64,000 bases of DNA from Brevibacterium iodinum ATCC 49514 (GCF_900169265.1 NZ_FXYX01000010.1:48401-112400), one strand, 5' to 3'. Counted from the stretch's first letter, positions 1 through 8,155 are shown. Notes: generated by a model from the sequence alone, not told the origin. A program made the numbers and translations.

Positions 1-692
1 ATGACGACGGTCTGGCCGAGTTCGTCGACGGAGGCGCGCAGGATGTTGAGGACCTCTTCGCCGGCGTTCGAGTCGAGGTTGCCGGTGGGTTCGTCGGCGA
101 CGAGCACATCGGGTTGGGACACGAGGGCGCGGGCGACGGCGACTCGCTGCTGCTGTCCGCCGGAGAGTTCGTGGGGTCGGTGTTTGAGGCGTCCGCGCAG
201 TCCGAGCAGGTCGACCATGCGGTCGAATACCCGGCGGTCGGGCTTCTGCCCCGACAGCTGCGAGGGCAGCAGGATGTTCTCCTCGGCGTTCATCGCGGGC
301 ACGAGGTTGAAGGACTGGAAGACGAATCCGATGCGGTCGCGGCGCAGCGCCGTGAGTTTGCGATCGCTGAGGCGCGAGATCGCCGTGGAACCGATGTAGA
401 CCTCACCGGAGTCCGGGGTGTCGAGTCCGGCGAGCATGTTGAGAAGCGTCGATTTGCCCGAGCCGGAGGGTCCCATGATGGCGGTGAAGCGCTCGGCTCC
501 GACGTCGAGGCTGAGATCGTCGAGCGGCCTGACCTGCGCGTCCCCTTTTCCGTAGGTCTTGCGCAGTCCGATGGCCTGGATGGCCAGCCTCGGTGCGGGG
601 TTCGAACCCTGCCCGCGGGTCGAGCCCTGTGTGGGGTTCGGCGAGTAGTTCGGGGACGGATGGGCGTCGGTGTGCGTCGCTGATGTGTTCAT
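1..692 (-). CDS. ABC transporter ATP-binding protein, MacB/LolD type (3' end outside window)
   Basis: This is the nucleotide-binding subunit of an ABC transporter, acting at the inner face of the membrane. Read on the minus strand from the ATG at 692-690, it shows a Walker A motif (GPSGSGKST), a Q-loop ([10 protein letters not shown]), the signature [15 protein letters not shown] and a Walker B/D-loop ([13 protein letters not shown]). That set is typical of the MacB/LolD/FtsE class, which partners FtsX-like permeases. The first ~35 residues are a Ser/Pro/Asn-rich tail not needed for the fold. The gene runs off the left edge after about 230 codons, so its C-terminus and its expected permease are outside the window. 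The neighbouring two-component system reads the same way, a common arrangement for peptide-stress or efflux modules. Confidence 0.9.
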   Translation of the reverse strand, partial: MNTSATHTDAHPSPNYSPNPTQGSTRGQGSNPAPRLAIQAIGLRKTYGKGDAQVRPLDDLSLDVGAERFTAIMGPSGSGKSTLLNMLAGLDTPDSGEVYIGSTAISRLSDRKLTALRRDRIGFVFQSFNLVPAMNAEENILLPSQLSGQKPDRRVFDRMVDLLGLRGRLKHRPHELSGGQQQRVAVARALVSQPDVLVADEPTGNLDSNAGEEVLNILRASVDELGQTVV

Positions 693-804
693 GCCTCCAG
701 CTTCACCGCCGACCCCACCCTCGCACATCGGACCTGAGGATGGTCTTGTTCCCCAGCGCCGAGGCGGCCGTGACCCGGCCGTCATACCTGAGGATGATCT
801 CGGT

Positions 805-1620
805 TCAGCGTCCGTGCCCGACGAGGCCTGCTTCGTAGGCGAGCACGACGGCCTGCACGCGATCACGGGCCTCGAGCTTCATGAGGATGCGTCCGACGTG
901 GGTCTTCACCGTCGGCTGCGCGAGGAAGAGCCGTTCGCCGATCTCGGTGTTGCTCAGGCCGGTGGCGATGAGCACGAGGACCTCCCTCTCCCGCGGGGTC
1001 AGAGATTCCAGCCGCCGGGCTTCGACCTCACTGAGCCGGCTGCCGCCCACCTCAGCCGATGCAGATGCCTCAAAGTCGGCCCCGGCCCCCGAGGTTGCCG
1101 GAGCCTCCCCGGCTGAAATCTCCCCGGGATGAGACGAGCCCTCCTCGCCGGGGTGGGGCAGCAGTCGGGTGTCGAGCAGACGTTTCGTCGTGGTGGGGGC
1201 GATGACGGCGCCGCCATCGACGACGGTGCGGATCGAGTCGAGGAGCACCTCGGGCAGGGTGTCTTTGAGGAGGAACCCTGCCGCACCGGCCCGCAGCGCA
1301 CGCAGAGCGTATTCGTCATCATCGAAGGTGGTGAGCACGATGATCTTCGGTGCCCGAATCGTCCCCGCGTCGGCGAGGGCAAGGATCCGCTGAGTCGCTT
1401 CGATTCCGTCGACGCGGGGCATCCGGATGTCCATGAGCACGACATCGGGTTCGTCCCGGGTGACGATGTCGAGGCCCGCGACACCGTCGCCGGCCTGGCC
1501 GACGACGGTGAGGTCCGGCTGAGAGTCGATGACCATGGCGAACCCCGCCCGGACGAGGGCCTGGTCGTCGACAAGGACGACACACAGCGGCCCGGCCCTC
1601 GTCTCATCACGATCGCTCAT
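805..1620 (-). CDS. NarL/FixJ-family response regulator
   Basis: This is a DNA-binding response regulator of 271 residues. The receiver domain (about 12-130) has the acidic pair VDD, phospho-acceptor Asp64 in VLMDIRMPRVDG, and Lys119 in FLLKDT. A LuxR-type helix-turn-helix starts near residue 208 (LTPREREVLVLIATGLSNTE) and runs to the C-terminus. Between them lies an unusually long Gly/Ser/Ala/Glu-rich linker of roughly 55 residues. Its start overlaps the stop of the upstream kinase gene by 4 bp, so the two are translationally coupled and are almost certainly cognate partners. The ABC ATPase gene lies just downstream on the same strand and may be a target. Confidence 0.93.
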   Translation of the reverse strand: MSDRDETRAGPLCVVLVDDQALVRAGFAMVIDSQPDLTVVGQAGDGVAGLDIVTRDEPDVVLMDIRMPRVDGIEATQRILALADAGTIRAPKIIVLTTFDDDEYALRALRAGAAGFLLKDTLPEVLLDSIRTVVDGGAVIAPTTTKRLLDTRLLPHPGEEGSSHPGEISAGEAPATSGAGADFEASASAEVGGSRLSEVEARRLESLTPREREVLVLIATGLSNTEIGERLFLAQPTVKTHVGRILMKLEARDRVQAVVLAYEAGLVGHGR

Positions 1621-3227
1621 GGGCTGCCTTCCTCGACCTCGGGGTGCGCCGCCTCGGCGAGGTTCCCCTCCGCAGCGGAATCCGCCCGTGCAGCGGAGTC
1701 TGGCCGGCCGGCGGAATCCGCCCGCGCCGCAGATCCCGCCCGTGCACCGCCCGTTTCCGGAGCAGGCAGCGGGAGTCTGGCCTCGACGAGGAATCCCGTC
1801 ATCGATCCGAAGGCGCTGCCGGGGACAGCACCGGAGGAGAACCCGGGCGTCGCATCATCACGCTTCTCGGTCCGATCGCTCAGGCCCGTCGACCGGATCG
1901 GTCGCGCGGTGAGGGTGCCGCCGTAGAGGGCGACGCGTTCCTGCATGCCGACGATGCCGTGCCCGCGTCCGTCCTTCCGCGTCGAATCATCGTTTCCGCA
2001 GACCGCGGCTCCCCCGCTGCCCCGTCCGGTCCCGCTGCCCGCGCCGACCCTGCTGCCGCGCCCGGTTCCGTTGTCGCTGATACGTGCGACGAACTCCTCA
2101 TCCTCGACCCGCAGTTCGACATGGGCCCGCGCGCCGTCCCCGGCGTGCTTGAGCACATTCGTCAGCGCCTCTTGGACGATGCGGTAGACGGCGAGAGAGG
2201 CACCCTCGGGCAGCTGTCCGCGTTCGAAATCGTCCACGCCGGCGACCGAGACCGGAAGCCCCGCCGCGCGCACATCGGCGATGAGGGAACCGATATCAGA
2301 GAGTCCCGGCAGCGGCGACGGGGACCGGTTGTCATCTCCCTCGGCGCGGAGGAAGCCGAGCAGGGAACGCGTCTGTGCCAGCGCCTCCCGGCCCGTGTGC
2401 GCAATGGTCTCGAGCGCTCCGGCTGCGACGGTGGGATCGGTCTTCGCCGCGTAGCGTCCCCCATCGGCCTGGGCGATGACGACGGACAGGGAATGGGCGA
2501 TGACATCGTGCATCTCCCGGGCGATGCGCATGCGTTCGGCATCGGCGGCCAGTCGAGTCTCGGATTCGCGTTCGCGTTCGAGCAGCCGGTTGCGCTCCCA
2601 GATGTCCTCGATCCTGCGGCGACGGCGGTAGCCGGCGCCTCCCCACAGCCAGGCGATGAGCACGATCGCAGCACACAGCGCCACGACCACGGCCATGAGC
2701 ACGTATTCGCCGGTCTCCATGGGCCGCGGATCGGCCCCGATCGTCGTCTGCAGGAAGATGAGGTAGAGCCAACCGCCGAGGAGGACTGCTCCGACCAACC
2801 CCAGACCGAGCACGATGCGGCCGTGGAGGCGAGTGCCCCACGCCGTCGTCGAATACACGGTGATGGGCACAGCGATCATCCCGAAGGTCGGTCCGATCAT
2901 CGTGAGCACGGTGAGCAGACTGCCGATCGCGATGAGCGAGGAGCTCAGCAGCGGAGCCGTGCGTCGCAGGCCGAGCGGCAGGGTCTGGAGCAGAACGATG
3001 CCGATCTGCACCCAGGTGGGCACGAGGGCGAGCGCGTTGCGCTCAGCTTGGGAGGCGGTGAAGACGACTGTGAGATAGGTGATCGGCAGGGCCCAGAGCA
3101 GAGAGTCGACGATCCAGGGTCGGGCGGTGACGTAGCGACGGAGGCGATCGAAGCGGTCGGGGGTGCGCAGCTGTGGGTCTGGCCGTCCGCCCACTGCCGC
3201 AGTCGATCGATTGCTCATGCCAGCCAT
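1617..3227 (-). CDS. Sensor histidine kinase, HisKA_3 (NarL-partner) type
   Basis: This is a membrane sensor kinase of 536 residues. The N-terminal ~200 residues hold several hydrophobic segments (about 43-60, 73-85, 95-125, 138-160, 175-195), consistent with a multi-helix sensor with little extracellular domain. A short coiled linker precedes the HisKA_3 dimerisation box with phospho-His240 (REMHDVIAHSLSVVI). The ATPase domain has an N-box (QEALTNVLKHA) and a G-box (GHGIVGMQERV). Two features are odd. A Gly/Ser/Arg-rich insertion separates the N and G boxes, and the C-terminal ~40 residues are a low-complexity tail built on repeats of ADSA/RPDSA, matching repetitive DNA at about 1675-1745. 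A second Met three codons in (3218) is an equally possible start. Confidence 0.9.
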   Translation of the reverse strand: MAGMSNRSTAAVGGRPDPQLRTPDRFDRLRRYVTARPWIVDSLLWALPITYLTVVFTASQAERNALALVPTWVQIGIVLLQTLPLGLRRTAPLLSSSLIAIGSLLTVLTMIGPTFGMIAVPITVYSTTAWGTRLHGRIVLGLGLVGAVLLGGWLYLIFLQTTIGADPRPMETGEYVLMAVVVALCAAIVLIAWLWGGAGYRRRRRIEDIWERNRLLERERESETRLAADAERMRIAREMHDVIAHSLSVVIAQADGGRYAAKTDPTVAAGALETIAHTGREALAQTRSLLGFLRAEGDDNRSPSPLPGLSDIGSLIADVRAAGLPVSVAGVDDFERGQLPEGASLAVYRIVQEALTNVLKHAGDGARAHVELRVEDEEFVARISDNGTGRGSRVGAGSGTGRGSGGAAVCGNDDSTRKDGRGHGIVGMQERVALYGGTLTARPIRSTGLSDRTEKRDDATPGFSSGAVPGSAFGSMTGFLVEARLPLPAPETGGARAGSAARADSAGRPDSAARADSAAEGNLAEAAHPEVEEGSP

Positions 3228-3416
3228 CGTAGTTCTGTGCCGGCGGGGCCCACATCATACTCAGGGCTGATCCCACGCTGAGCGCCGCATCCTTGTTCGG
3301 CAGGTCACCCGGCCCTATGCTGAAGTCACCCACGTATTCCGTCGTTCGGGCAGGAGCCTTCTGAACGTCGCCGGAGCAGTCGACTTCAGGGCAGCACCGC
3401 TCTTAGGAGGTTGCTC

Positions 3417-4697
3417 ATGTCCACCACCTCAATGCATCCGGCCGCGAATTCCCCTCAGGGTTCGACGCAGAATTCTCAGCAGGCCCCCGCGCTGCCCTAT
3501 GCCAGCCGCCACGACCAGCTCATCGGATCCGTCATCGACGCCTCCACCACGCTGCTGGCCGCCTACGATCACGACATCGTCAAATTCGGCATGGGTGCAC
3601 CCGCCCCGGACATGCTGCCGTCGAAGGACTTCGCGCGCATCGCCGGAGACGTCTTCTCCCCGGAGAACTTCACCTACGGGGAGACGAAGGGCGAGCCGAT
3701 CCTCCTCGACGCCCTCCACGAGTACCTGTCCTCGACCGGTCAGATCCCGCCGGAGCAGCAGGGCAATCTCGACCGACTTCTCATCACCTCGGGTGGCATG
3801 CAGGGCCTCGACCTCGGGTTCAAGCTCTTCGTCAGCCCCGGTGACCTCGTCGCCTGCGAGTCCCCCACCTATACGAATGGTTCGGCCACGGCCATGAGCT
3901 ATGAGGCCGAGATCCTCGAGGTCCCCGTCGACGAGGACGGCATGCAGGTCGAGGTCCTCGAAGAGCACACCGCCCGCACCGGCCGCGCACCGAAGGTCAT
4001 CTACACCGTCCCGACCTTCCAGAACCCAGCCGGGGTGACGATGTCCCTGCCTCGCCGCGAACGCCTGCTGTCCTTTGCCCACAAGCACCGGTCAGTCATC
4101 ATCGAGGACAATCCGTACGGCATGCTCCGCTTCTCCGGTGAGTCCCTGCCGGCGCTGAGCGATCTCAGCCCGAATGATCCGCTCATCTTCGGGGTCCGCA
4201 CGTTCTCGAAGTTCGTCGCCCCCGGTCTGCGGGTCGGCTGGATCGACGTCGACCCGGAGGTCCGTGAGCTCGCCGTCAATGCGAAGCAGACGATGGACTC
4301 GTGCGCGGCCGTGCCCAACCAGCACCTCATCGCCCGGTGGCTGGCCGAAGGCGGTGCCGACTCCCACGTCGAAACCCTGCGCGTGGCCTACCGGGAGAGG
4401 AAGATGGCCATGTCGGCCGGTCTTGAGCGGCTCTTCCCCGGAGAGATCAGGGCCACCGACCCCGACGGTGGGTTCTTCCTCTGGGTGACCTTCGAGGACG
4501 AGACGATCGACACCGAAGACCTCATGCCCACCGCCCTGGAAGAGGGTGTGGCCTACATTCCGGGGCCCGCGTTCTCGCCGGCCGGGAACTTCTCGAATGC
4601 GCTGCGCCTGTGCTTCGCCTCGGCGACGCCCGACCGCATCGACGAAGGTCTCGAACGCCTCCGCCGCGCCGTCGACCGGTACCGTTCCGAACGCTGA
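3417..4697 (+). CDS. PLP-dependent fold-type I aminotransferase (LysN/MocR-like)
   Basis: This cytosolic pyridoxal-phosphate enzyme has 426 residues. The internal aldimine lysine is Lys265 in RTFSKFVAPGLRVGW, and Asp231 in DNPYG should contact the pyridine nitrogen. The stretch YTVPTFQNPAGVTM is characteristic of 2-aminoadipate/aromatic aminotransferases and of the catalytic domain of MocR regulators. There is no N-terminal GntR helix-turn-helix, so it is a free enzyme. I chose ATG 3417 because AGGAGG lies six bases upstream (3405-3410); an in-frame TTG at 3411 is less likely. It stands alone between the kinase gene, which diverges from it, and a hairpin at 4731-4763. The substrate cannot be assigned from sequence. 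Confidence 0.88.
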   Translation: MSTTSMHPAANSPQGSTQNSQQAPALPYASRHDQLIGSVIDASTTLLAAYDHDIVKFGMGAPAPDMLPSKDFARIAGDVFSPENFTYGETKGEPILLDALHEYLSSTGQIPPEQQGNLDRLLITSGGMQGLDLGFKLFVSPGDLVACESPTYTNGSATAMSYEAEILEVPVDEDGMQVEVLEEHTARTGRAPKVIYTVPTFQNPAGVTMSLPRRERLLSFAHKHRSVIIEDNPYGMLRFSGESLPALSDLSPNDPLIFGVRTFSKFVAPGLRVGWIDVDPEVRELAVNAKQTMDSCAAVPNQHLIARWLAEGGADSHVETLRVAYRERKMAMSAGLERLFPGEIRATDPDGGFFLWVTFEDETIDTEDLMPTALEEGVAYIPGPAFSPAGNFSNALRLCFASATPDRIDEGLERLRRAVDRYRSER

Positions 4698-4730
4698 CCG
4701 AGCACGGCGACACAGAGTACAGACCCCTCG

Positions 4731-4763
4731 CCGAGGTGGCCCGCCCTGGCCGCGCCACCTCGG
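4731..4763 (+). terminator. Hairpin after aminotransferase gene
   Basis: Ten-base arms CCGAGGTGGC (4731-4740) and GCCACCTCGG (4754-4763) form a perfect stem with a 13-nt GC-rich loop. It lies 34 nt after the aminotransferase stop. There is no U-tract, as is common for actinobacterial terminators, so termination is inferred from position and stem strength only. Confidence 0.5.
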
Positions 4764-4925
4764 TGATCGTCGGCGACCGTCCCAGGGACTGCGATCCCAT
4801 CAGCGATCCTCAGCGGCCCCCTCGAGCAGGTCCCTGCTGGCGGTCGCTGGTCCCGCCGGGAACGTCCCTGCCGGCGATCACTGTGTCCGTGGCCTGTGAC
4901 AGAATTATGCTGACGCTCATCCGTC

Positions 4926-4996
4926 ACGGTGGTGGGGCTCACCGTTCCCAACCTCGGCGCGGACCTCTTGGCCTGCGAGCGGCAACAGTCCCTACC
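4926..4996 (+). promoter_or_regulatory. Probable fluoride (crcB-type) riboswitch
   Basis: Upstream of the tandem crcB genes, 4928-4943 reads GGTG-GTGGGGCT-CACC. This is the same 4-bp stem plus 8-nt loop architecture as the 5' stem of known fluoride riboswitches (GGCG-AUGGUGUU-CGCC). It is followed by a short AACC-containing joining segment and then, after a variable arm, GGCAACAGTCCCTACC (4981-4996), which resembles the conserved 3' block GCUGAUGACUCCUACC. The order of elements and the gene context match the class. The canonical AUGG in the loop is GUGG here, so the match is good but not perfect. A Rfam covariance-model hit would settle it. Confidence 0.65.
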
Positions 4997-5034
4997 TCGA
5001 CCGGCGTCAGCATGCCCGAAAGGTAGGAGAGTCC

Positions 5035-5460
5035 ATGGCCGAAGCACGCCCCCTCCATCTGCGTTTGCCCTATCTGGGCCTCGCCGTCCTCGGCGGCACC
5101 TTCGGCACGGCCGCACGCGAGGCGATCAGCCTCTCTGTTCCCGACCTCGCTGGAATTCCGGTTGCGATCCTCGGCATCAACATCCTCGGTGCGTTTCTGC
5201 TTGGTGTGCTCCTGGCCGGCCTGTCACGGCTGGGTCCCGATGTGGGAGTTCGACGGCGGGTGCGGATCATGCTCGGCACGGGTTTCACGGGCGGATTCAC
5301 GACGTACAGTGCCCTGGCCGCGGATACGGCGGGCCTCCTCGGCGAGGGGCGGGTAGGTGCCGGAGCGCTCTACGGTCTCGCGACCGTGGTCATCGGCGGC
5401 CTCGCCACATGGGCAGGGATCGCGACCGCGTCGGTGCTCGTGAAAAGGGGTGCGAGGTGA
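5035..5460 (+). CDS. crcB: Fluoride channel subunit CrcB/Fluc (first copy)
   Basis: This small four-helix membrane protein of 141 residues exports fluoride as a dual-topology or hetero-dimeric Fluc channel. It carries the family hallmark GTGFTGGFTTYSAL in the third helix, with the Gly/Thr/Phe/Ser pattern lining the pore, and an early GGTFGTAAREA segment. ATG 5035 follows an AGGAGA ribosome site. The second crcB copy starts at 5457, inside this gene's stop codon, so the pair is translationally coupled. Paired crcB genes are common in Gram-positive bacteria, where the two products may form a heterodimer. A fluoride-riboswitch-like leader lies just upstream. Confidence 0.95.
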   Translation: MAEARPLHLRLPYLGLAVLGGTFGTAAREAISLSVPDLAGIPVAILGINILGAFLLGVLLAGLSRLGPDVGVRRRVRIMLGTGFTGGFTTYSALAADTAGLLGEGRVGAGALYGLATVVIGGLATWAGIATASVLVKRGAR

Positions 5461-5834
5461 GTCCGCTGCTCTTCATCGCCATTGCTGTGGCCGGTGGCCT
5501 CGGAGCCGGTGTGCGCATGCTCTTCGACGGCGCCTATAAAGCGTGGAGCCCAAGGGCAACGCCGTGGTCGACTCTGCTCATCAACGTCTCGGGTTCGCTG
5601 GTGCTCGGGTTCCTCACCGGCCTGGCCGGCGCGCAGCTGCTGCCCGAGACCTGGCATCTTGTTCTCGGCACGGGTTTCCTCGGCGGGTACACGACGTTCT
5701 CGACGGCCAGTTTCGAGACCATCAGCCTCATCGAGGAACGCAAATGGGGATCGAGCCTGCTCAGCGGCCTCGGCACGCTGGTCTTCGCGACTGCAGCGGC
5801 CGGACTGGGACTGTGGCTGGGTGGACTGGGCTGA
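5457..5834 (+). CDS. crcB: Fluoride channel subunit CrcB/Fluc (second copy)
   Basis: This is the partner of the upstream crcB, 125 residues, with four predicted hydrophobic helices and the motif GTGFLGGYTTFSTASFE. A GTG start at 5457 overlaps the first gene's TGA, giving GTGA coupling; no ATG lies nearby and the Fluc domain begins right after the GTG. The N-terminal segment LGAGVRMLFD is the position where the longer family members have GAxxRY. The two copies are clearly diverged from each other, which fits an obligate heterodimer better than a recent duplication. Confidence 0.93.
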   Translation: MSPLLFIAIAVAGGLGAGVRMLFDGAYKAWSPRATPWSTLLINVSGSLVLGFLTGLAGAQLLPETWHLVLGTGFLGGYTTFSTASFETISLIEERKWGSSLLSGLGTLVFATAAAGLGLWLGGLG

Positions 5835-5857
5835 GTATCAGCCGATCCGCCCAGCCA
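5814..5857. terminator. Nested hairpin between convergent crcB and OYE genes
   Basis: TGGCTGGGTGGA (5814-5825) pairs with TCCGCCCAGCCA (5846-5857) with a single G-U wobble. A second perfect stem, GGCTGA-gta-TCAGCC (5829-5843), sits inside it. The element overlaps the end of the second crcB gene and lies 20 bp from the stop of the convergent oxidoreductase gene, so it may terminate transcription from both sides. Confidence 0.5.
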
Positions 5858-5877
5858 CATTCGCCTCTTCACGGAGC

Positions 5878-6954
5878 TCAGTTGTAGGCGCGGTGGTATT
5901 GAGCCGGGCGGTAGTCGATGTCGAAGCGCAGCGCGTCGGCGGCGCGGAGTGCGAAGTTCGGGTCGCGCAGGTACTCGCGGCCCACGAGGATCGCATCGGC
6001 CTGGCCGGTGGCCAGAATGTGCTCTCCCTGGAACGGCTCATTGATGAGCCCGACTGCCGCGGTCGGCAGACCCGATCCTTCCCGCACGCCTGCGGCCAGC
6101 GTCGTCTGGTAGCCGGGACCTACCGGGATCTTCGCCATGACGTTGCCGCCGGACGAGACGTCGATGAGGTCGACGCCGCGCTCCTTGAGCCAGCCGGCGA
6201 TCTCGACGGTGTCCTCGAGCCTCAGCCCGCCCTCGGTCCAGTCCGTCGCGGACAGGCGCACGAACACGGGTACGTCCTCGCCCACCTCGGCGCGGGTGGC
6301 ATCGACGATCTCGAGCAGCAGACGGGCCCGGTTCTCAGGACTTCCGCCGTACGAATCGGTGCGGGTGTTGCTCAGCGGGGAGAGGAACTCGTGGAGGAGG
6401 TAGCCGTGGGCGGCGTGGATCTCGACGAAGTCGAACCCGGCCTCGATCGCCCGACGAGCCGAAGCGCGGAAGGCCGCGACCACCTCGGCGATCTCATCTT
6501 CGCTCAGTGCGTGAGGTTCGGCGAGTCCGTCGAAGGCCAGCGCCGACGGGGCGACGGTCTGCCAGCCGCCTTCGCTTTCCGGCAGGCTGCCGGACTGGTC
6601 TGTGCCCCATTCTGGGTACGTCGAGGCCTTGCGGCCTGCGTGGGCGAGCTGGATGCCGGCGGCCGCGCCCTGGGTATGCAGGAAGTCGACGATGGGGACG
6701 AAGGCATCGCGCTGCTCGTCGTTCCACAGGCCCAGGTCCTTCGCCGAGATCCGTGCCTCCGGGGTGACTCCGGTGGCTTCGACGATGACGGCGCCCGCTC
6801 CCCCGCGGGCCATCGCACCGTAGTGGACGGTGTGCCAGGGTGCGGGAACGCCGTCGAGGGATTCGACGGAGTACTGGCACATGGGCGGAACCCAGATGCG
6901 ATTGCGGAACGTGAGTCCGCGCAGGGTGAGCGGCTCGAACAGCAGATGAGACAT
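5878..6954 (-). CDS. NADH:flavin oxidoreductase, Old Yellow Enzyme family (YqjM class)
   Basis: This FMN-dependent ene-reductase of 358 residues reduces activated C=C bonds of enones and similar electrophiles using NAD(P)H. It belongs to the thermophilic-like YqjM subclass: PPMCQYS gives Cys26 and Tyr28, the redox-tuning and substrate residues of that class, and HAAHGYLLHEFLSP supplies the paired substrate-binding histidines. HAGRKAS, SYGGSPENRARL and LVGREYLRDPNF complete the TIM-barrel FMN-site signatures. The gene diverges from a small ArsR-type regulator, with repeated TTCGTAC boxes between them. That arrangement suggests induction by an electrophile or oxidant. Confidence 0.93.
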   Translation of the reverse strand: MSHLLFEPLTLRGLTFRNRIWVPPMCQYSVESLDGVPAPWHTVHYGAMARGGAGAVIVEATGVTPEARISAKDLGLWNDEQRDAFVPIVDFLHTQGAAAGIQLAHAGRKASTYPEWGTDQSGSLPESEGGWQTVAPSALAFDGLAEPHALSEDEIAEVVAAFRASARRAIEAGFDFVEIHAAHGYLLHEFLSPLSNTRTDSYGGSPENRARLLLEIVDATRAEVGEDVPVFVRLSATDWTEGGLRLEDTVEIAGWLKERGVDLIDVSSGGNVMAKIPVGPGYQTTLAAGVREGSGLPTAAVGLINEPFQGEHILATGQADAILVGREYLRDPNFALRAADALRFDIDYRPAQYHRAYN

Positions 6955-7002
6955 AAGCCCTCGTGATCTCGTCGAGAATGGTCGTTCGGAAGTATGAGAT
7001 TC

Positions 7003-7064
7003 TTCGTACTTCGGGTTCGAACTTTACTACGCGATATTTCGTACTACCAAATGTTTCGTACAAT
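7003..7064. promoter_or_regulatory. Repeated TTCGTAC boxes in OYE/ArsR divergent promoter
   Basis: The sequence TTCGTACT at 7003-7010 recurs as TTTCGTACTAC (7037-7047) and TTTCGTACAAT (7054-7064). Each copy has the self-complementary core GTAC. They lie in the AT-richer gap between the divergent oxidoreductase and ArsR-type genes, so they are good candidates for the regulator's operator. This assignment rests on position and repetition only. Confidence 0.45.
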
Positions 7065-7096
7065 GAAGGGAGACGACAGCGAGAGGAGGACAGCGG

Positions 7097-7420
7097 ATGC
7101 GCAGACTCGAACACCCCAGCCGGGAAGAGATGAGACTCGACACCGTGCTAGCCGCCCTTGCGGACCCCGTCCGTCGCTCTGTCGCCTGCAGGCTCAATCA
7201 TGCGTTCGGCGATCACGCCTGCGCGACCTTCGAACTGCCCGTGTCGAAGTCGACGGCGACCTATCACTTCCGCACCCTGCGCGAGGCCGGAATCATTCGC
7301 CAGGAGTACGAGGGCACGAAGATCATGAACACCCTGCGCAAGGACGACCTAGACGCCCGGTTCCCGGGCCTGCTCGACGCTGTCTTCGCCGCCCAGGACA
7401 TCGAACTCGGCGAATCCTGA
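7097..7420 (+). CDS. ArsR-type winged-helix transcriptional regulator
   Basis: This one-domain DNA-binding protein has 107 residues. The stretch from about 15 to 85 fits the ArsR winged helix (VLAALADPVRRSVACRL, then VSKSTATYHFRTLREAGIIRQEYEG). It contains two cysteines in CRLNHAFGDHAC, but no complete metal-binding CxC motif, so it may sense something other than a metal. Cysteine oxidation is one possibility. ATG 7097 is preceded by AGGAGGA with ideal spacing. It is divergent from the Old Yellow Enzyme gene and probably represses it and itself through the TTCGTAC boxes. Confidence 0.85.
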   Translation: MRRLEHPSREEMRLDTVLAALADPVRRSVACRLNHAFGDHACATFELPVSKSTATYHFRTLREAGIIRQEYEGTKIMNTLRKDDLDARFPGLLDAVFAAQDIELGES

Positions 7421-7477
7421 GCTCGGATACAGCTTCTGCCCGCATCAGCTGAACACAGCCCCCGCATCAGCCAAAGA

Positions 7478-7534
7478 TAAGTGGGGCCAGATTGCCCATC
7501 TACTCGCAAGCAGCGGGCAATCTGGCCCCACTTA
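7478..7534. terminator. Perfect 20-bp inverted repeat, probable terminator
   Basis: AAGTGGGGCCAGATTGCCC (7479-7497) is exactly complementary to 7515-7533, and one more T-A pair extends the stem to 20 bp around a 17-nt loop. A short AATT follows. It lies 57 bp after the ArsR-type gene and before the convergent DUF3151 gene. The 7421-7671 gap holds no convincing gene. Confidence 0.55.
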
Positions 7535-7671
7535 ATTCGCTTTCAGTCCGGCCGCCGACTGCGGCGCCGTGAGCACGGGCAACGGCCGTGAGCTCAAGCC
7601 ACAGTGCCGTCACCTCATCGAGAGTCGGAGCGTCCCATGCCCCGCCCGGCCCTCACGCCCTGCGGAGCGTC

Positions 7672-8133
7672 TCACTCCCCGCGGCCGATAGCTTCCACAG
7701 CCGTTGAGTCAGAGGAGTTGAGGAACTCCTCGATGCGTGCGGCCTCTTCGCCTTCGCCGATCGCTCCGGCGGCACGGCCGAGCGCGTAGAGCGCGCGGAG
7801 GAAACCGCGATTGACCTCGTGCGAATACGGGATCGGCCCAGCGCCGCGCCATCCGGCCGCACGCAGGGCGTCCAGTCCGCGGTGGTAGCCGACACGGGCG
7901 TAGGCATAGGCGTCGACGAGGCGGCCTTCCCGGTGCGCTTCATCCGCGAGTTCCGCCCAAGCCAGGGACGAGGCCGGCAGTGCGGCCGCCACGTCGATGG
8001 GCTCTTCACCTGCGTCGATGCGCTTGCGAGCGTCGACGTCCGGGTGGTCATCGGGCAGGTATGTCGGCTGCGGGCCGAGCTGGCTGGCATCCAGGTTTCC
8101 GATATGCGATGGGTTGCCGATGGGCTGGGTCAT
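7672..8133 (-). CDS. DUF3151 domain-containing protein
   Basis: This soluble protein of 153 residues matches the actinobacterial DUF3151 family through the segments LGPQPTYLPDDHP, ALPASSLAWAELADEA, VGYHRGLDALRAAGWRGAGPIPYSHEVNRGFLRAL and a Glu-rich tail. The helical, TPR-like character of AYAYARVGYHRGLD suggests a protein-interaction role, but the function is unknown. It has no signal peptide or membrane segment. It lies 22 bp downstream of the GDPD-like gene on the same strand, so it may share a transcript with that gene and the glycosyltransferase. Confidence 0.85.
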   Translation of the reverse strand: MTQPIGNPSHIGNLDASQLGPQPTYLPDDHPDVDARKRIDAGEEPIDVAAALPASSLAWAELADEAHREGRLVDAYAYARVGYHRGLDALRAAGWRGAGPIPYSHEVNRGFLRALYALGRAAGAIGEGEEAARIEEFLNSSDSTAVEAIGRGE

Positions 8134-8155
8134 TGCGTCTCCTTCATAGTCGGGG

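Noticed and set aside
597..612. GGTTCGAACCC, like a tRNA T-arm
   Set aside because: It lies inside the start of the ABC ATPase gene, and no acceptor, D or anticodon stems can be drawn around it.
5482..6966. 494-residue plus-strand frame over crcB and the Old Yellow Enzyme
   Set aside because: It crosses two well-identified genes in the wrong frame or strand and ends antisense to the ene-reductase.
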